DNA of 64,000 bases. It comes from Aspidiotus rigidus (lineage: Eukaryota > Arthropoda > Insecta > Hemiptera > Diaspididae). The position numbers and the translations under genes are program-made. How positions within the stretch are numbered: position 1 is the first letter of the stretch; each line of letters opens with the position of its first letter. Positions 44,386-54,306 of the stretch are shown piece after piece. The DNA lies in assembly GCA_035079385.1 (NCBI GenBank), contig JAVHKY010000028.1, positions 8,866,001 through 8,930,000 on the forward strand, read 5' to 3'. Below the pieces are notes generated by a model, which had not been told where the DNA came from, searched no databases, and saw nothing but the letters and a program-made list of their open reading frames with translations.

Positions 44386-44430
44386 TGCGCCGTCCGCCGT
44401 CCGCCGTCCGCCGTCCGCCGTGCGCCGTCC
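44386..44430. repeat. GC-rich heptamer repeat (CCGTCCG)n
   Basis: CCGTCCG/CCGTGCG heptamers are tandemly repeated about five times. The same block appears near 45533-45575 and, as single or partial copies, at 36200, 45822, 55185, 55500, 57400 and 57750. It always lies between the AACCTGTTTTAT end module and the satellite, so it is a fixed part of the family. Confidence 0.85.
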
Positions 44431-44435
44431 AGCGA

Positions 44436-45204
44436 AAAACTTAGAAAAATTTCGACTCTCGAGCTATATATGATAGGAGGGGGACTTAGAAAAATTTCGA
44501 TCTCGAGCCATATATGATAGGAGAGGGACTTAGAAAAATTTCGACTCTCGAGCTATATATGATAGGAGGGGGACTTAGAAAAATTTCGACTCTCGAGCCA
44601 TATATGATAGGAGGGGGACTTAGAAAAATTTCGACTCTCGAGCCATATATGATAGAAGGGGGGACTTAGAAAAAATTCGACTCTCGCGCCATATATGATA
44701 GGAGGGGGACTTAGAAAAATTTCGATCTCGAGCCATATATGATAGGAGAGGGACTTAGAAAAATTTCGACTCTCGAGCTATATATGATAGGAGGGGGACT
44801 TAGAAAAATTTCGATCTCGAGCCATATATGATAGGAGAGGGACTTAGAAAAATTTCGATCTCGAGCCATATATGATAGGAGAGGGACTTAGAAAAATTTC
44901 GACTCTCGAGCCATATATGATAGGAGGGGGACTTAGAAAAATTTCGACTCTCGAGCCATATATGATAGGAGAGGGACTTAGAAAAATTTTGACTCTCGAG
45001 CTATATATGATAGAAGGGGGACTTAGAAAAAATTTCGAATCTCGAGCTATAGATGATAGGAGGGGAACTTAGAAAAATTTCGACTCTCGAGCTATATATG
45101 ATAGAAGGGGGGACTTAGAAAAAATTCGACTCTCGCGCCATATGTGATAGGAGAGGGACTTAGAAAAATTTCGACGCTCGAGCTATATATGATAGGAGGG
45201 GTTC
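44436..45204 (+). repeat. CTCGAG satellite array, plus sense, about 16-17 units
   Basis: Units of 45-46 bp read ACTTAGAAAAATTTCGACTC, TCGAGC, then CATATATGATAGGAGGGGG. The 45-bp length keeps frames open, giving a spurious 15-residue peptide repeat (frame at 44872-45072). Variants recur in runs (for example TCGATCTCGAGCC), which suggests local unequal exchange. Confidence 0.95.
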
Positions 45205-45206
45205 TT

Positions 45207-45884
45207 CAAATCTAGGCTTCTTTGAATTTTCAATACCAAATCTCATTCGAATCATAAAACAGGTTCCCTGCGTTCCTCGTTTAACTTCGTTAAGGAAGCC
45301 GTCATTTTTCTAAGTCCCCCTCCTATCATATATGGCTCGAGAGTCGAAATTTTTTTAAGTCCCCCTTCTATCATATATAGCTCGAGAGTCGAAATTTTTC
45401 CAAGTCCCCCTTCTATCATATATAGCTCGAGAGTCGACATTTTTCTAAGTCCCCCTTCTGTCATATATAGCTCGAGAGTCGAAATTTTAACAGGGAACCT
45501 GTTTTATGGGGGGCTATTTGAGAAATCTGTCGTCTGCCGTCCGCCGTCCGCCGTCCGCCGTGCGCCGTCCAGCGAAAAACTTAGAAAAATTTCGACCCTC
45601 GAGCCATATATGATAGGAGAGGGACTTAGAAAAATTTCGACTCTCGAGCTATATATGATCTAGGCTTCCTTGAATTTTCAATACCAAATCTCATTCGAAT
45701 CATAAAACAGGTTCCCTGCGTTCCTCGTTTAACTTCGTTAAGGAAGCCGTCATTTTTTTCTAAGTCCCTCTCCTATCATATATGGCTCGAGGGTCGAAAT
45801 TTTTCCAAGTTTTTCGCTGGACGGCGCACGGCGGACGCCAGATTTCTCAAATAGCCCCCCATAAAACAGGTTCCCTGTTAAAAT
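45207..45884. repeat. Alternating end modules and short satellite blocks
   Basis: In order: a left-end module in reverse (AGGCTTC..GAATTTTCAATACC, CATAAAACAGGTTCCCTGC, CGTTCCTCGTTTAACTTCG) at 45207-45303; 4 minus-sense units (45304-45487); AACAGGGAACCTGTTTTATG with heptamers (45488-45575); about 1.5 plus units; a second reversed left-end module (45660-45752); one minus unit; heptamer; and the right end (45854-45884). The mosaic implies repeated insertion or template switching. Confidence 0.8.
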
Positions 45885-47338
45885 GTTACCTTGCCTCCGG
45901 GTACTAGCCTCTGCTCATTTGATATAGCCGGCCTCTTTCCCAACATACCAAAGGCCCATACTATGCAGTATATGGTTGACCTACTTGTAAAGTTCAACAT
46001 TTCTCATAATGAGATACAGGAATTTTTTGGCCTCCTTAATGCGTGCTGGTCCCCTAACTTCTGTAAGTTCAATGGGAAATTTTACGAGTTCCCTGAGGAG
46101 GTAGGCATCCCCATCGGCTCTCCTTTGGGCTCTCTCGTTTCGGAGATATTTATGTCCAGATTTGAGGTTGACTTGTTTTCCTCTGGCCAAGTGCTACTGA
46201 GTCACATCCATTACTGGCACCGATATGTGGACGATATATTATGTGCGTGGACCGGTCCCCAAGAGCTCCTAGGTGAGTTTCTTCAGTATCTGAATAAAAT
46301 GTATCCCTCCATAAAATTCACTACAGAAATTGGAGGTTCTTCCATAAACTTTCTGGATCTCACTATCTCTGATAGAGATGGGGACCATGAATTTGCGATA
46401 TTCAGGAAGGATACTTCGACCGATACAGTTGTCCACGGATCGGCCTTCTGTCCATTTTCTCATAAGATCGCTGCCTTCAATAGTTATATTCATCGACTGA
46501 CTAGCATTCCGCTAAGTCAACCAGCTTTCCAAAAGGAGCTGGCGACCATTAAGCACTTGGCCGCTGTGAATGAGGTCAACTTAGACATTGACCGTATGAT
46601 CCGTAAAAAACTTACGAGGAAGGGCCTTGATTCTACCACTTCCCTCCCCCGCGATCTAAGTGGTAATAATAATAAGAGATTACGTTGGATCAAGCTCCCG
46701 TTTTTGGGTGAGTTTTCATCCAAGTTGACTCGTGGCTTCAGGCCTGCTTTTTATAACCTCACTACTGGGAAGGGTTTGTTTGTTAGGCTAAAGGACCCCA
46801 TCCCGCGGGGGAGAGGAGCGGAGTGTACAAAATGGCAAGGATTGTAACGGCGTATATATAGGCGAGAAGGGTCGCCAGGTTGGAATTAGAGTAGAGGAGC
46901 ACCTTAAGGCCTGGAAGAAAGGTAATTTGTTGGGTGATTCGGCCTTTGCGGATTACCTTGTCTCCAGTGGTCATAGTTTCAAGGAAGGTTCGGCTACCCT
47001 TCTCCACAAGGAGAATTCTTACTTCAAGCGCGTTGCGTTGGAAAATATCGAAATAGTGCATCATCTGAACAGTGACGATGTTACCGTACTCAACAGGTAT
47101 TTTCCCGACGAAGGTTTAGTTGAATTGGTCTACGAGTTTGAGTCACCTCGCGAGGGCTCGCTCGTTCAATCCTGATCTCGTTGGTATTCTGTTTTATGAG
47201 TCGTATCTGGGTCAGTGGCGTTCTAACTTTGCCCGATGATGGTTTGTTAACCGAAAGATCTCGCATCTTCTCCTTTATATCTGCGGTCTTTGTAATTAGT
47301 TTTTCGTTTACTCTACTCTTTGAGTATTCTGTCATTAC
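45885..47338 (+). pseudogene. Penelope-like element, second family, RT core to GIY-YIG and 3' UTR
   Basis: A 318-codon frame (45891-46847) holds RT motif A (CSFDIAGLF), motif B-type IPIGSPLGSLVSEIFM, the catalytic HRYVDDILCAWTG, then INFLDLTI and FRKDTSTDTVV. A frameshift near 46840 leads into the GIY-YIG endonuclease remnants (YIGEKGRQVGIRVEEHLKAW) and the frame at 46927-47175 (LGDSAFADYLVSSGHSF, NRYFPDEGLVELVYE). The 3' UTR carries CGATGATGGTTTGTTAACCG then AAAG (47233-47257), a hammerhead-core-like signature. Together with 43110-43945 it is one element broken by the insertion at 43936-45884; frameshifts make it non-coding today. Confidence 0.9.
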
Positions 47339-47344
47339 GTTCCG

Positions 47345-49935
47345 GACCGTGTCAATTCTATGAAGATGAAGTAATTAGCCAATCGGTTTGGTCTTACATT
47401 TAACGCTCTAGATGTACTAAGACTTATTGTTGCAAACGTTGCGACCTTTGTTACTCTCGAGAGGATATTTTTTTTGTCACAATCGAACAACCCTGTCTTC
47501 ACGAACTGATGCTACTCACGGAGTTATTCTGAATCTAATGAAGTTTCTTCTGGGTAATAACAGTCGAAAACTGATTTCAATTTCGCTCGACTATTTGTGC
47601 GATTGGAAATGAAGTTCTGTGGGGGAAGGGGCTTCTGCGACATACTTTCAATCTCGTCGTCGCAACGAGTACGATTTTCATGTCTTCCTCCATTTTTGTC
47701 TGACCTCTTTATTCGACATTATAATGAAGTCGACGAGAAATGTTCGTTTCTCGACGAAAAATACGATCAAAGTGCAGACCATATGTATTCAAATATACGA
47801 GTAAACTTACAACATATGATGTATATATATTAAGGTACATTTTATAACCTTGCAAGCTACACTTGGAGATATTCGATTCAATGATAATCCTCCGGTATCA
47901 ATAGCAGGGTTAATTAAAAAATTTATCGCGCTCGAAGTAGTCGTGCTACAGATATTATAATTATAAATAGAAATCATCGAGATAATGATAGCTGGACTAT
48001 CATCGAGGTAGATATTTATAAACGTTTACAAAGTAGTAGAGGCTACGGTTGAAGAAAAGTTTCTTAACCTACACGTACGTATAGGCAATAATTCATTTTA
48101 CACGAGCTCGACAGATATAATTAATGATAAACGGGGTTATGTTCACGTAAAATAGTAAAAAAAAAAAAAAAAAAGAAGCGAATTTACCAATGTATTGACT
48201 GTGCATAGTCAATTGGCCAAGGACAGGGTACTGTACAGTATGTACGTTACGCAAGAGACTGTGCATATTGTTTACAGTTTAGTGATATAATTGAACGAAA
48301 GAAAAAATAAGTTTCGTTTCCTGTACTACAGACTAGGAAGCGCCGAAACTCTTTATTATGACGGAAAAAAAAATAATATAGGTCACTCGGTCTGTGCTGA
48401 ACGGATTTTGGAAACGTCAAAATAATCGTTGTCGCCAACTGAGAAGACTGCAAAATGGAAAATCTTATCATTTCTTGTCTTCCTGTATTTACCTCCAATC
48501 CTGCTTATAGAATCCCTTCGAGATCCTATGCGTTTTTTTCTAATCCAACTATCGATATTTCGTTCGCATTCAGTCACCCGACACTCGATATCCCTACATG
48601 GGAGTTCCACCCCCTCGTAAATTCGGTACGGGAGCTTGATCCAGCGATCTTAGTGTCCGACACGAAACACGTCACGTCGTAAATATTGACTCGCGACTTC
48701 GCCAATGAAAACAACATATCCAAGGTATACATTACGTAAAATACGAGTATCTTCAACTTCAACTCAACTCAAATTCATCATTCCGGAAACTTTCCAAGTA
48801 GTTTTTACGCGCGATTGCATTAGTCTCGCCACTTCCTCAACCTATACCATCATAAAATACGAGAAAATCATTTCTGAACAAAAATAATGAGTATCTTGTA
48901 TTTTCTGGATTGTTTTCTATAAATAGCTAGGAAGATCGAAGCAATAAACAACTAGGGAAGAGGGTAGAGGTGGTTATAGAAATATTTCCTCGTTCGTGTA
49001 CAACTGATGTCATCTACCTTGTCCACCTTTTTTCCTTTAAATTCCGTTTGTTATATCGTAGAATACGAAGGCGAATCGTGACGCGTCGATCGCGAAGCTC
49101 TCTTCGCCTCAAAAAGAGCCCGAAAACGACCAATGAAGTACATGTTCTTGTTCCATTATTTAAAGAAGAGTATTATCTCGATCGGTGCGATATCACAATC
49201 AACTTAATTATAGTTGGATAAAATGTTGGTAACAAATAGATTACTAAAAATTTTTACTCGAATGTCATGCGAGAAACTCTCGCCCGTCTAACGTGTTATA
49301 AAAAGTCACGTTCGAAAATTTAAAATTACTGACCGACAGCTGACAAATACGAGTTCATGTATAAGAGTAAACTTTAGTTTCAAACGAGTGTACACACGTA
49401 TATGATATACGGACACGTAAAATGATTTTGCTAGACACGATTACACTCGGACCAAACTGAATACGATTAACGGAAATCCAAACTAAAATATTTAACTAAC
49501 CCAAATAAGTGGGCCTAGTTGAATTCAGTATGTCTGATGTGATCAACCTAAGCGAAAGAAGTTAGATATTTTTAGGCAAGTCTCACGTATTGTTATTTTG
49601 AAATGAATGATGTTCGAAATAAAGAGGATAATGAATAGGAATATTTAGAATAGAATAAACGAGTAGAGGCCGATAGTTTTTTCCATTTATTGGTATCCAG
49701 TACTTCAAAATTAATTGAACTACCAATTTGTCATGGAGACAATTAAACACCAACCTTAAAAGATAAGAAGTGTTCGTCCTGCATGCGAGTGTTTATCGAA
49801 AGAGGAAGAGGTTCGTGTATTCTTCTCTGTTTTTAATTTAAAATTCTCCAGAATAAAATTAATCAAATTTGATAAAATATCTTCTCAAACGCGGAGATGG
49901 GGTAAAGAAATAATTGGCGTGGCCAAAAGAGCAAA
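47345..49935. other. AT-rich DNA, no gene recognised
   Basis: Frames at 47597-47833, 48383-48682 and 48970-49221 have no recognisable domain or splice logic I can support. An A18 run lies near 48160. No repeats are shared with the rest of the window. Confidence 0.35.
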
Positions 49936-49939
49936 TTTG

Positions 49940-50311
49940 TCTAGTATAACATTAGAATCAATAGCCTTCAAGCATGCACAAGCTAAGCTAGGTACTAGGT
50001 ACTATAAATAGTAAATACAGGCTAGGCTCAGATTCTGCTGGCTCAGGTCGTCTGGCGGAAAACTTGAAAAAATTTCGACTCTCGAGCTATATATGATAGG
50101 ATGAAAACGACGGCTTCTTTCACGATGTCAAACGAGGAACCTGTATTAGGATAGCCCCTTCAAATAACTAGACATGCAATGATTTGTACACCAATTGGTT
50201 AGTCCCTTCAATGAGTCAGATATGCAATGCTTCAATTACCATAAGTCCTCTGTCTATTATATATTGCGGGTCACAAAAAGAAAATTTTCAACGTCCCCCT
50301 CCTATCATATA
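49940..50311. mobile_element. Composite satellite-family element, left part
   Basis: A CTAG-rich segment (49940-50030), a satellite unit (50068-50101), then CGACGGCTTCTTTCACGATG, GAGGAACCTGTATTA, ACTAGACATGCAATG, CCATAAGTCC and CGTCCCCCTCCTATCATATA. The last unit is cut at 50311 and its second half (TAGCTTGAGAGT) resumes at 55156, showing that the 50312-55153 element inserted into it. Confidence 0.75.
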
Positions 50312-51479
50312 CAGGATAAGGCCAAAAGATGTTACCAGTTAAATGGGAGTTTCGCAAAAACGCGAAACTTTAGATGTATACTTCAAATCTACGAAATTCG
50401 CCACTCATTTTTATCTTCAATTTGCGCTAAATACGAAGTTTCTACGTCTTCTCTGAGCCGAGTTATGGACCAAAATGTGCCGAAAATTCAACAATTTGCC
50501 AGGGTTCCCAAAATAGGGCTTGAAAATTAATTAATTTACAGTATTGAGTTGAATTTCGAACATTCCGATTATTACATTACTGTTCCTGAAGTGAAATTTT
50601 ACGGGAAAAGCGAAAAAAATAGTCACAAAATACTGCGAAGCACAAAAAAGGGTTAATGAGCCCAAAAAGGGTCAAAATGTCCCGACGTTGGAAAATCGCT
50701 AATTTCATTCAATTCTTCAGTAAAATTTTGCGCTGAGTTCGAAAAAATCACCCAAATCACCTACGAAGCTTCAAAATGGATGTACGGGCCCAAAGAAGGT
50801 CAAACTTCCCCCAAAACAAAAAAATTGCGTGATCTTTGAAAATTTCGTGCTGAGTCCGAAAAAAACACACAAATCACCTTACGAAGCCTGAAAATGGATG
50901 TACGGCCCCAAAGAGGGTCTAAATTCCCCCAAACAAAAAAATTGCCATATCATCAAAATTTTGTACAATTTACTAGGGAAATTTCACGCTCAGTCCGGAA
51001 AAATAACCCGAACACTCTGATCGAACGCGGAAACCTGGCTAATATCGAACAATGAGTATGCAAGAAGACAGAAGACGAGTTCGCGGAATTTTCGACCATA
51101 TTTTTTAAACTTAACTTTATATTTTCCTAGAGAATTGAGTGATGTTTGGAATTCTGAACAATTTTTCGTCTTGGGGAAATTTTGATCCGTTTTTGCGCCC
51201 ATTGACCCATTTTCTTGCTATCCAGAGATTTTTAATAATTTTTTCCGGACTGTATGCTGAATTTCGCTTGGGAATTAAGTAGTTTGGATGTTTGAGCAAT
51301 TTTTGTTTTCGGGATTTATTTCTCTTTTTGGAACCATCCACCCCGAGACTAGCCAATTTCTTATACTGCGAGTTTAAAACGGAAGACGATCTTCCTGAAA
51401 ATTCCTTCTATCCGCTGGCACAACAACAATGATCGCACGCTTACCCGCTTTCATAGATTAAGAGGCACTGTAGCCAGGG

Positions 51480-51557
51480 TAGATTTGTACAATTGAAAAA
51501 CCCCTTTTTCAATATCAGTGCTCTACTTACACCTCACTCACTCATTATGAGTTCCGA
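51480..51557 (+). repeat. Left 78-bp direct repeat (pseudo-LTR) of the PLE
   Basis: GTAGATTTGTACAATTGAAA and the following bases to GAGTTCCG are repeated essentially exactly at 54229-54306. Direct repeats flanking the body are the pseudo-LTR arrangement expected from tandemly arranged Penelope-like elements. The repeat includes the first in-frame ATG (51548). Confidence 0.9.
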
Positions 51558-51881
51558 TAATAGCACACCAGACATGGTTAACGAGGTTTTTAAGTTTCTG
51601 AAGACCAAGGTCAAACTAAGAGTGACACATGTGAAGATTTGGTTCAATAACGACTGCTTGAGACGAGGCATTGTTCCCAAGTATGCGACTATCAGGCTAC
51701 CAGGAACAGCGCAGCAGTGAAACGCACCAAGATGCAAGCCGAAAGATTGAGAGTGAAGAACGAAATTGGTGAACTCTACAAGAAAATCACCAGGCTGAAT
51801 AGTCTACTGTATGATCAATATTTCCATCTGTCCAGGTTACTCCACCCGCAAGAAGTCAAAGAAATGATGTTTGAAAAATGA
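51548..51881 (+). pseudogene. PLE N-terminal reading frame with a frameshift
   Basis: From ATG 51548 the frame reads MSSDNSTPDMVNEVFKFL, then THVKIWFNNDCLRRGIVPKY, and stops at 51720. The adjacent frame carries on as AAVKRTKMQAERLRVKNEIG, then LLHPQEVKEMM, and ends in a TGA at 51879-51881 that overlaps the next ATG (ATGA at 51878). Collinearity with PLE proteins suggests that one ORF of ~800 codons has been broken by two single-base shifts (near 51710 and at the A-run near 51877). Confidence 0.7.
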
Positions 51882-53959
51882 GGAGGGGGAAGAAAAGAGA
51901 AGACTATGTGGAAAAACGAGTGGAAGCCCAAACAAAACAGATCAAGAAGAAGCTTGCCGAACTGACCCGGAAGAAAGAAGAAAGAAAGGAAGAGACAGCG
52001 AGAGTTGAGCACAAATTTGCTCCCAGAACCGAGAACCTATCAAGCGTCACCTTCACAGAAGAAGAAAGAAGACTGCTGGACAAAGGCATCAAGTACGTGC
52101 AGCCAGAGAGGCTGAACCAGTGTAGGCTTGAAAGCATGGCCATTAGCTGCGAACAAGTAATCCAAACCATGGAACACGACGTGAGACCAGAAGCCCGGAC
52201 TAAAATTGGGAAAGTGCTGTTGGACATCAAAGAGGATATGTGCCAAACCTATGACAGAACGCAAGTAATGCAGAGGAAGGTCACAAATCTACAAAAGAAG
52301 ATCCGACAGAACAACCTGATTTTGACAAAGGCGGACAAGGGCAGCACGGTAGTGGTAATGGAGAAGGAGGACTACACCCAAAAAGTGGAGTCGTACATCG
52401 CAGTTAATGGATACCAAGAGCTGGCAAGGGATCCAACACGGAAATACCAAGATGACCTGAAAGCTGTGTTGAAACGGAACAATGTACCCGGCAATGGAAA
52501 GAAACTTGAGATGAACCCGGTTGCACCAAAACTCAAGGGGCTTGTAAAACTCCACAAAGTGAACCGTCCGATGAGACCCCTGGTCAACAGCATTCAATCA
52601 CCATGCTACAAGATAGCAACGATCGTAGCCACATTCCTGAAAGAAAACTACCAGTTTGCACCCAGACGAAGTATCAGAAACAACGGAGAGCTGATTGAGC
52701 AACTGGACAAGTTGGAAATCAGAAGTAACGACAAGCTGATATCCTTTGATGTGGCAAATATGTTTGGTACCATACCGAAGAAGGAACTTCTCATTTTGCT
52801 CGAAAACAACAGATACCATGGGAACCCCAATGGGCTGAACTACGCCAACGTAGTGGAGGAGATCTTGAGCCAGAATTACTGCCGCTTCAAGAACAGGTTC
52901 TACAGTCAGGAAAGGGGACTTGCGATGGGATCACCGCTGTCACCAATACTGGCGGAGATATTCATGTATGACATGGAAAACAAGATATTGAAGGGCAGCA
53001 AGTTCAGAAACTCGATCAAACACTGGGCCAGATATGTAGATGATATCCTAATTGTGTGGTCAGGCACTGATAGACAGGTGGATCTATTCCTTTCAGAAAT
53101 GAACGCGATGAATGAGAGCATCAAATTCACAGTAGTAAAAGGCAATGAGACCATCAACTATTTGGACCTTACACTCACAATGGAGAACAATAGGATAGAA
53201 TACAAAATCTACAGGAAGCCGACGCATACTGACATCATCATCCCAAATGACTCCTACCACCACCCCAGGCACAAGTTAGCGGCAATCCAGAACTACTGCT
53301 ATCGGGCAATTTCTATCCTCAAGAACAACGAAGAGAAGAGGAAAGAGATCGAGATAGTAAAGCAGATCGCAAAAGCCAATGGCTACCGCAGATGTGTGGT
53401 GGAGGGAGTCTTTGGGAAAATGGAAACAAAGAAAGGAACCCATGATAGCATAGTGAGAAAGTACTCCGGATCGATACCATATATAGGAAAGTACACAAAC
53501 AAGGTGATAAAGGCGTTCAATGGCTACGATGAGAATGTGGGTATCCAGAATAACCAACCGATGGTGAAAAGAATCAGCAATGACCAGACGGAACAAAAGG
53601 ACAAGGAAAGCTTGAGCGGAGTGTACAAGCTCAGTTGTGAACAGTGCGAGGGGATCTATATCGGTGAGACTGAGAGAAAGTTTGAGATCAGGAGAGAGGA
53701 GCACAAAACGTCGAGGGAGAAAGAAGATGGCAAGTCACTGTTTGGGAAACACTGTAACGAGGAAAACCACGATGGAGAGGGAATGTTTGAAGTCATACAC
53801 GTAGAGAATCGCTCAAAGAGAAGAAAACTCCGGGAACAAATGGAGATTGCAAAAGCCAAGAGGAAGAAAGCCTGCCTTTTGAACAATGTAATCACATTTG
53901 ACAGCGAAAAATTATTCGACCTGGTGATTGGACGAGGAAGGAACGAAACCAACCAATGA
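51878..53959 (+). CDS. Penelope-like reverse transcriptase with GIY-YIG endonuclease (693 codons)
   Basis: An uninterrupted 693-codon frame. A basic/coiled N-terminus (KKREDYVEKRVEAQTKQIKK) leads to LTKADKGSTVVVMEKEDY (~149-167) and KLHKVNRPMRPLV. RT motifs follow: A with catalytic Asp291 (SFDVANMF), B GLAMGSPLSP (347-356), C YVDD (386-389), then INYLDLTL and KPTHTDIIIPND. After a linker comes the GIY-YIG domain: GVYKLS (581-586), GIYIGE (592-597), then the R-x7-EH motif. A C-terminal LLNNVITFDSEKLFDLVIG closes it. Reverse transcription and DNA nicking by one protein is established for Penelope/Poseidon-type elements. The start is the first ATG of the frame, but the true N-terminus was probably at 51548. 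Catalytic residues are intact, so this copy may have been active recently; without the N-terminal ~110 residues activity is doubtful. Confidence 0.95.
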   Translation: MRRGKKREDYVEKRVEAQTKQIKKKLAELTRKKEERKEETARVEHKFAPRTENLSSVTFTEEERRLLDKGIKYVQPERLNQCRLESMAISCEQVIQTMEHDVRPEARTKIGKVLLDIKEDMCQTYDRTQVMQRKVTNLQKKIRQNNLILTKADKGSTVVVMEKEDYTQKVESYIAVNGYQELARDPTRKYQDDLKAVLKRNNVPGNGKKLEMNPVAPKLKGLVKLHKVNRPMRPLVNSIQSPCYKIATIVATFLKENYQFAPRRSIRNNGELIEQLDKLEIRSNDKLISFDVANMFGTIPKKELLILLENNRYHGNPNGLNYANVVEEILSQNYCRFKNRFYSQERGLAMGSPLSPILAEIFMYDMENKILKGSKFRNSIKHWARYVDDILIVWSGTDRQVDLFLSEMNAMNESIKFTVVKGNETINYLDLTLTMENNRIEYKIYRKPTHTDIIIPNDSYHHPRHKLAAIQNYCYRAISILKNNEEKRKEIEIVKQIAKANGYRRCVVEGVFGKMETKKGTHDSIVRKYSGSIPYIGKYTNKVIKAFNGYDENVGIQNNQPMVKRISNDQTEQKDKESLSGVYKLSCEQCEGIYIGETERKFEIRREEHKTSREKEDGKSLFGKHCNEENHDGEGMFEVIHVENRSKRRKLREQMEIAKAKRKKACLLNNVITFDSEKLFDLVIGRGRNETNQ

Positions 53960-54228
53960 GACGGCAGGAATCCAGGTAGCCAATAGAAACGCAGCATTTA
54001 GAACAATAGATTGAACCAATCACAAAGCAGTATGTTTTAGCCAATAAGAACACAATGTCATATTATTGTAAGAATAAGTTTCTAAGAAGTGAACCAATCA
54101 CAACACAGCATTGTTATAGCCAATAAGATCACAGTGTAAAAACTCATGGTCAAGGCCTTGTTCTCCAGTTGCGACACAACTGATGATGAGATAACACCCG
54201 AAAGTACTCTTGTATAACAACTAATAAA
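53960..54228 (+). promoter_or_regulatory. PLE 3' region: CCAAT array and hammerhead-like core
   Basis: CCAAT pentamers recur six times between 53954 and 54122, mostly in two paired units of about 78 bp (AACCAATCAC...TAGCCAATAAG at 54014-54050 and 54092-54127). At 54180-54204 CTGATGATGAGATAACACCC then GAAAG resembles the conserved CTGANGA...GAAA core of hammerhead ribozymes, known in PLE pseudo-LTRs. The same signature, with a GGTT/AACC helix, occurs in the other family at 47233-47257. Ribozyme activity is not shown. Confidence 0.55.
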
Positions 54229-54306
54229 GTAGATTTGTACAATTGAAAAACCCCTTTTTCAATATCAGTGCTCTACTTACACCTCACTCACTCATTATGA
54301 GTTCCG
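54229..54306 (+). repeat. Right 78-bp direct repeat (pseudo-LTR) of the PLE
   Basis: This is the same sequence as 51480-51557, again ending at ATGAGTTCCG with the start codon at 54297. After it the host element resumes. It represents the beginning of a would-be downstream tandem copy. Confidence 0.9.

Larger units (their letters stand above)
43936..45884. mobile_element. Satellite-bearing composite element inserted in a PLE ORF
   Basis: It splits the PLE between LAERLKN and LPPGTSLCSFD. The left end has AACGAAGTTAAACGAGG and GCAGGGAACCTGTTTTATGA; the right end is CATAAAACAGGTTCCCTGTT, i.e. the same CAGGGAACCTGTTTTATG inverted. Inside, in order: a GGAAGCC-ending segment, CTAG-rich bases, satellite units in minus sense (44084-44343), an internal end module plus GC heptamers, ~17 plus-sense units (44436-45204), then the modules again in alternating sense. 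The alternating blocks look like several copies recombined or nested. No protein is encoded; the mechanism of movement is unknown. Confidence 0.8.

Noticed and set aside
44872..45464. 15-residue peptide repeats (LRKISTLEPYMIG type)
   Set aside because: The 45-bp satellite unit is exactly 15 codons, so an open repeated peptide is automatic; there is no start context or other coding evidence.
43936..45884. CRISPR-like array
   Set aside because: Units are contiguous satellite monomers without unique spacers, in a eukaryotic transposon context.
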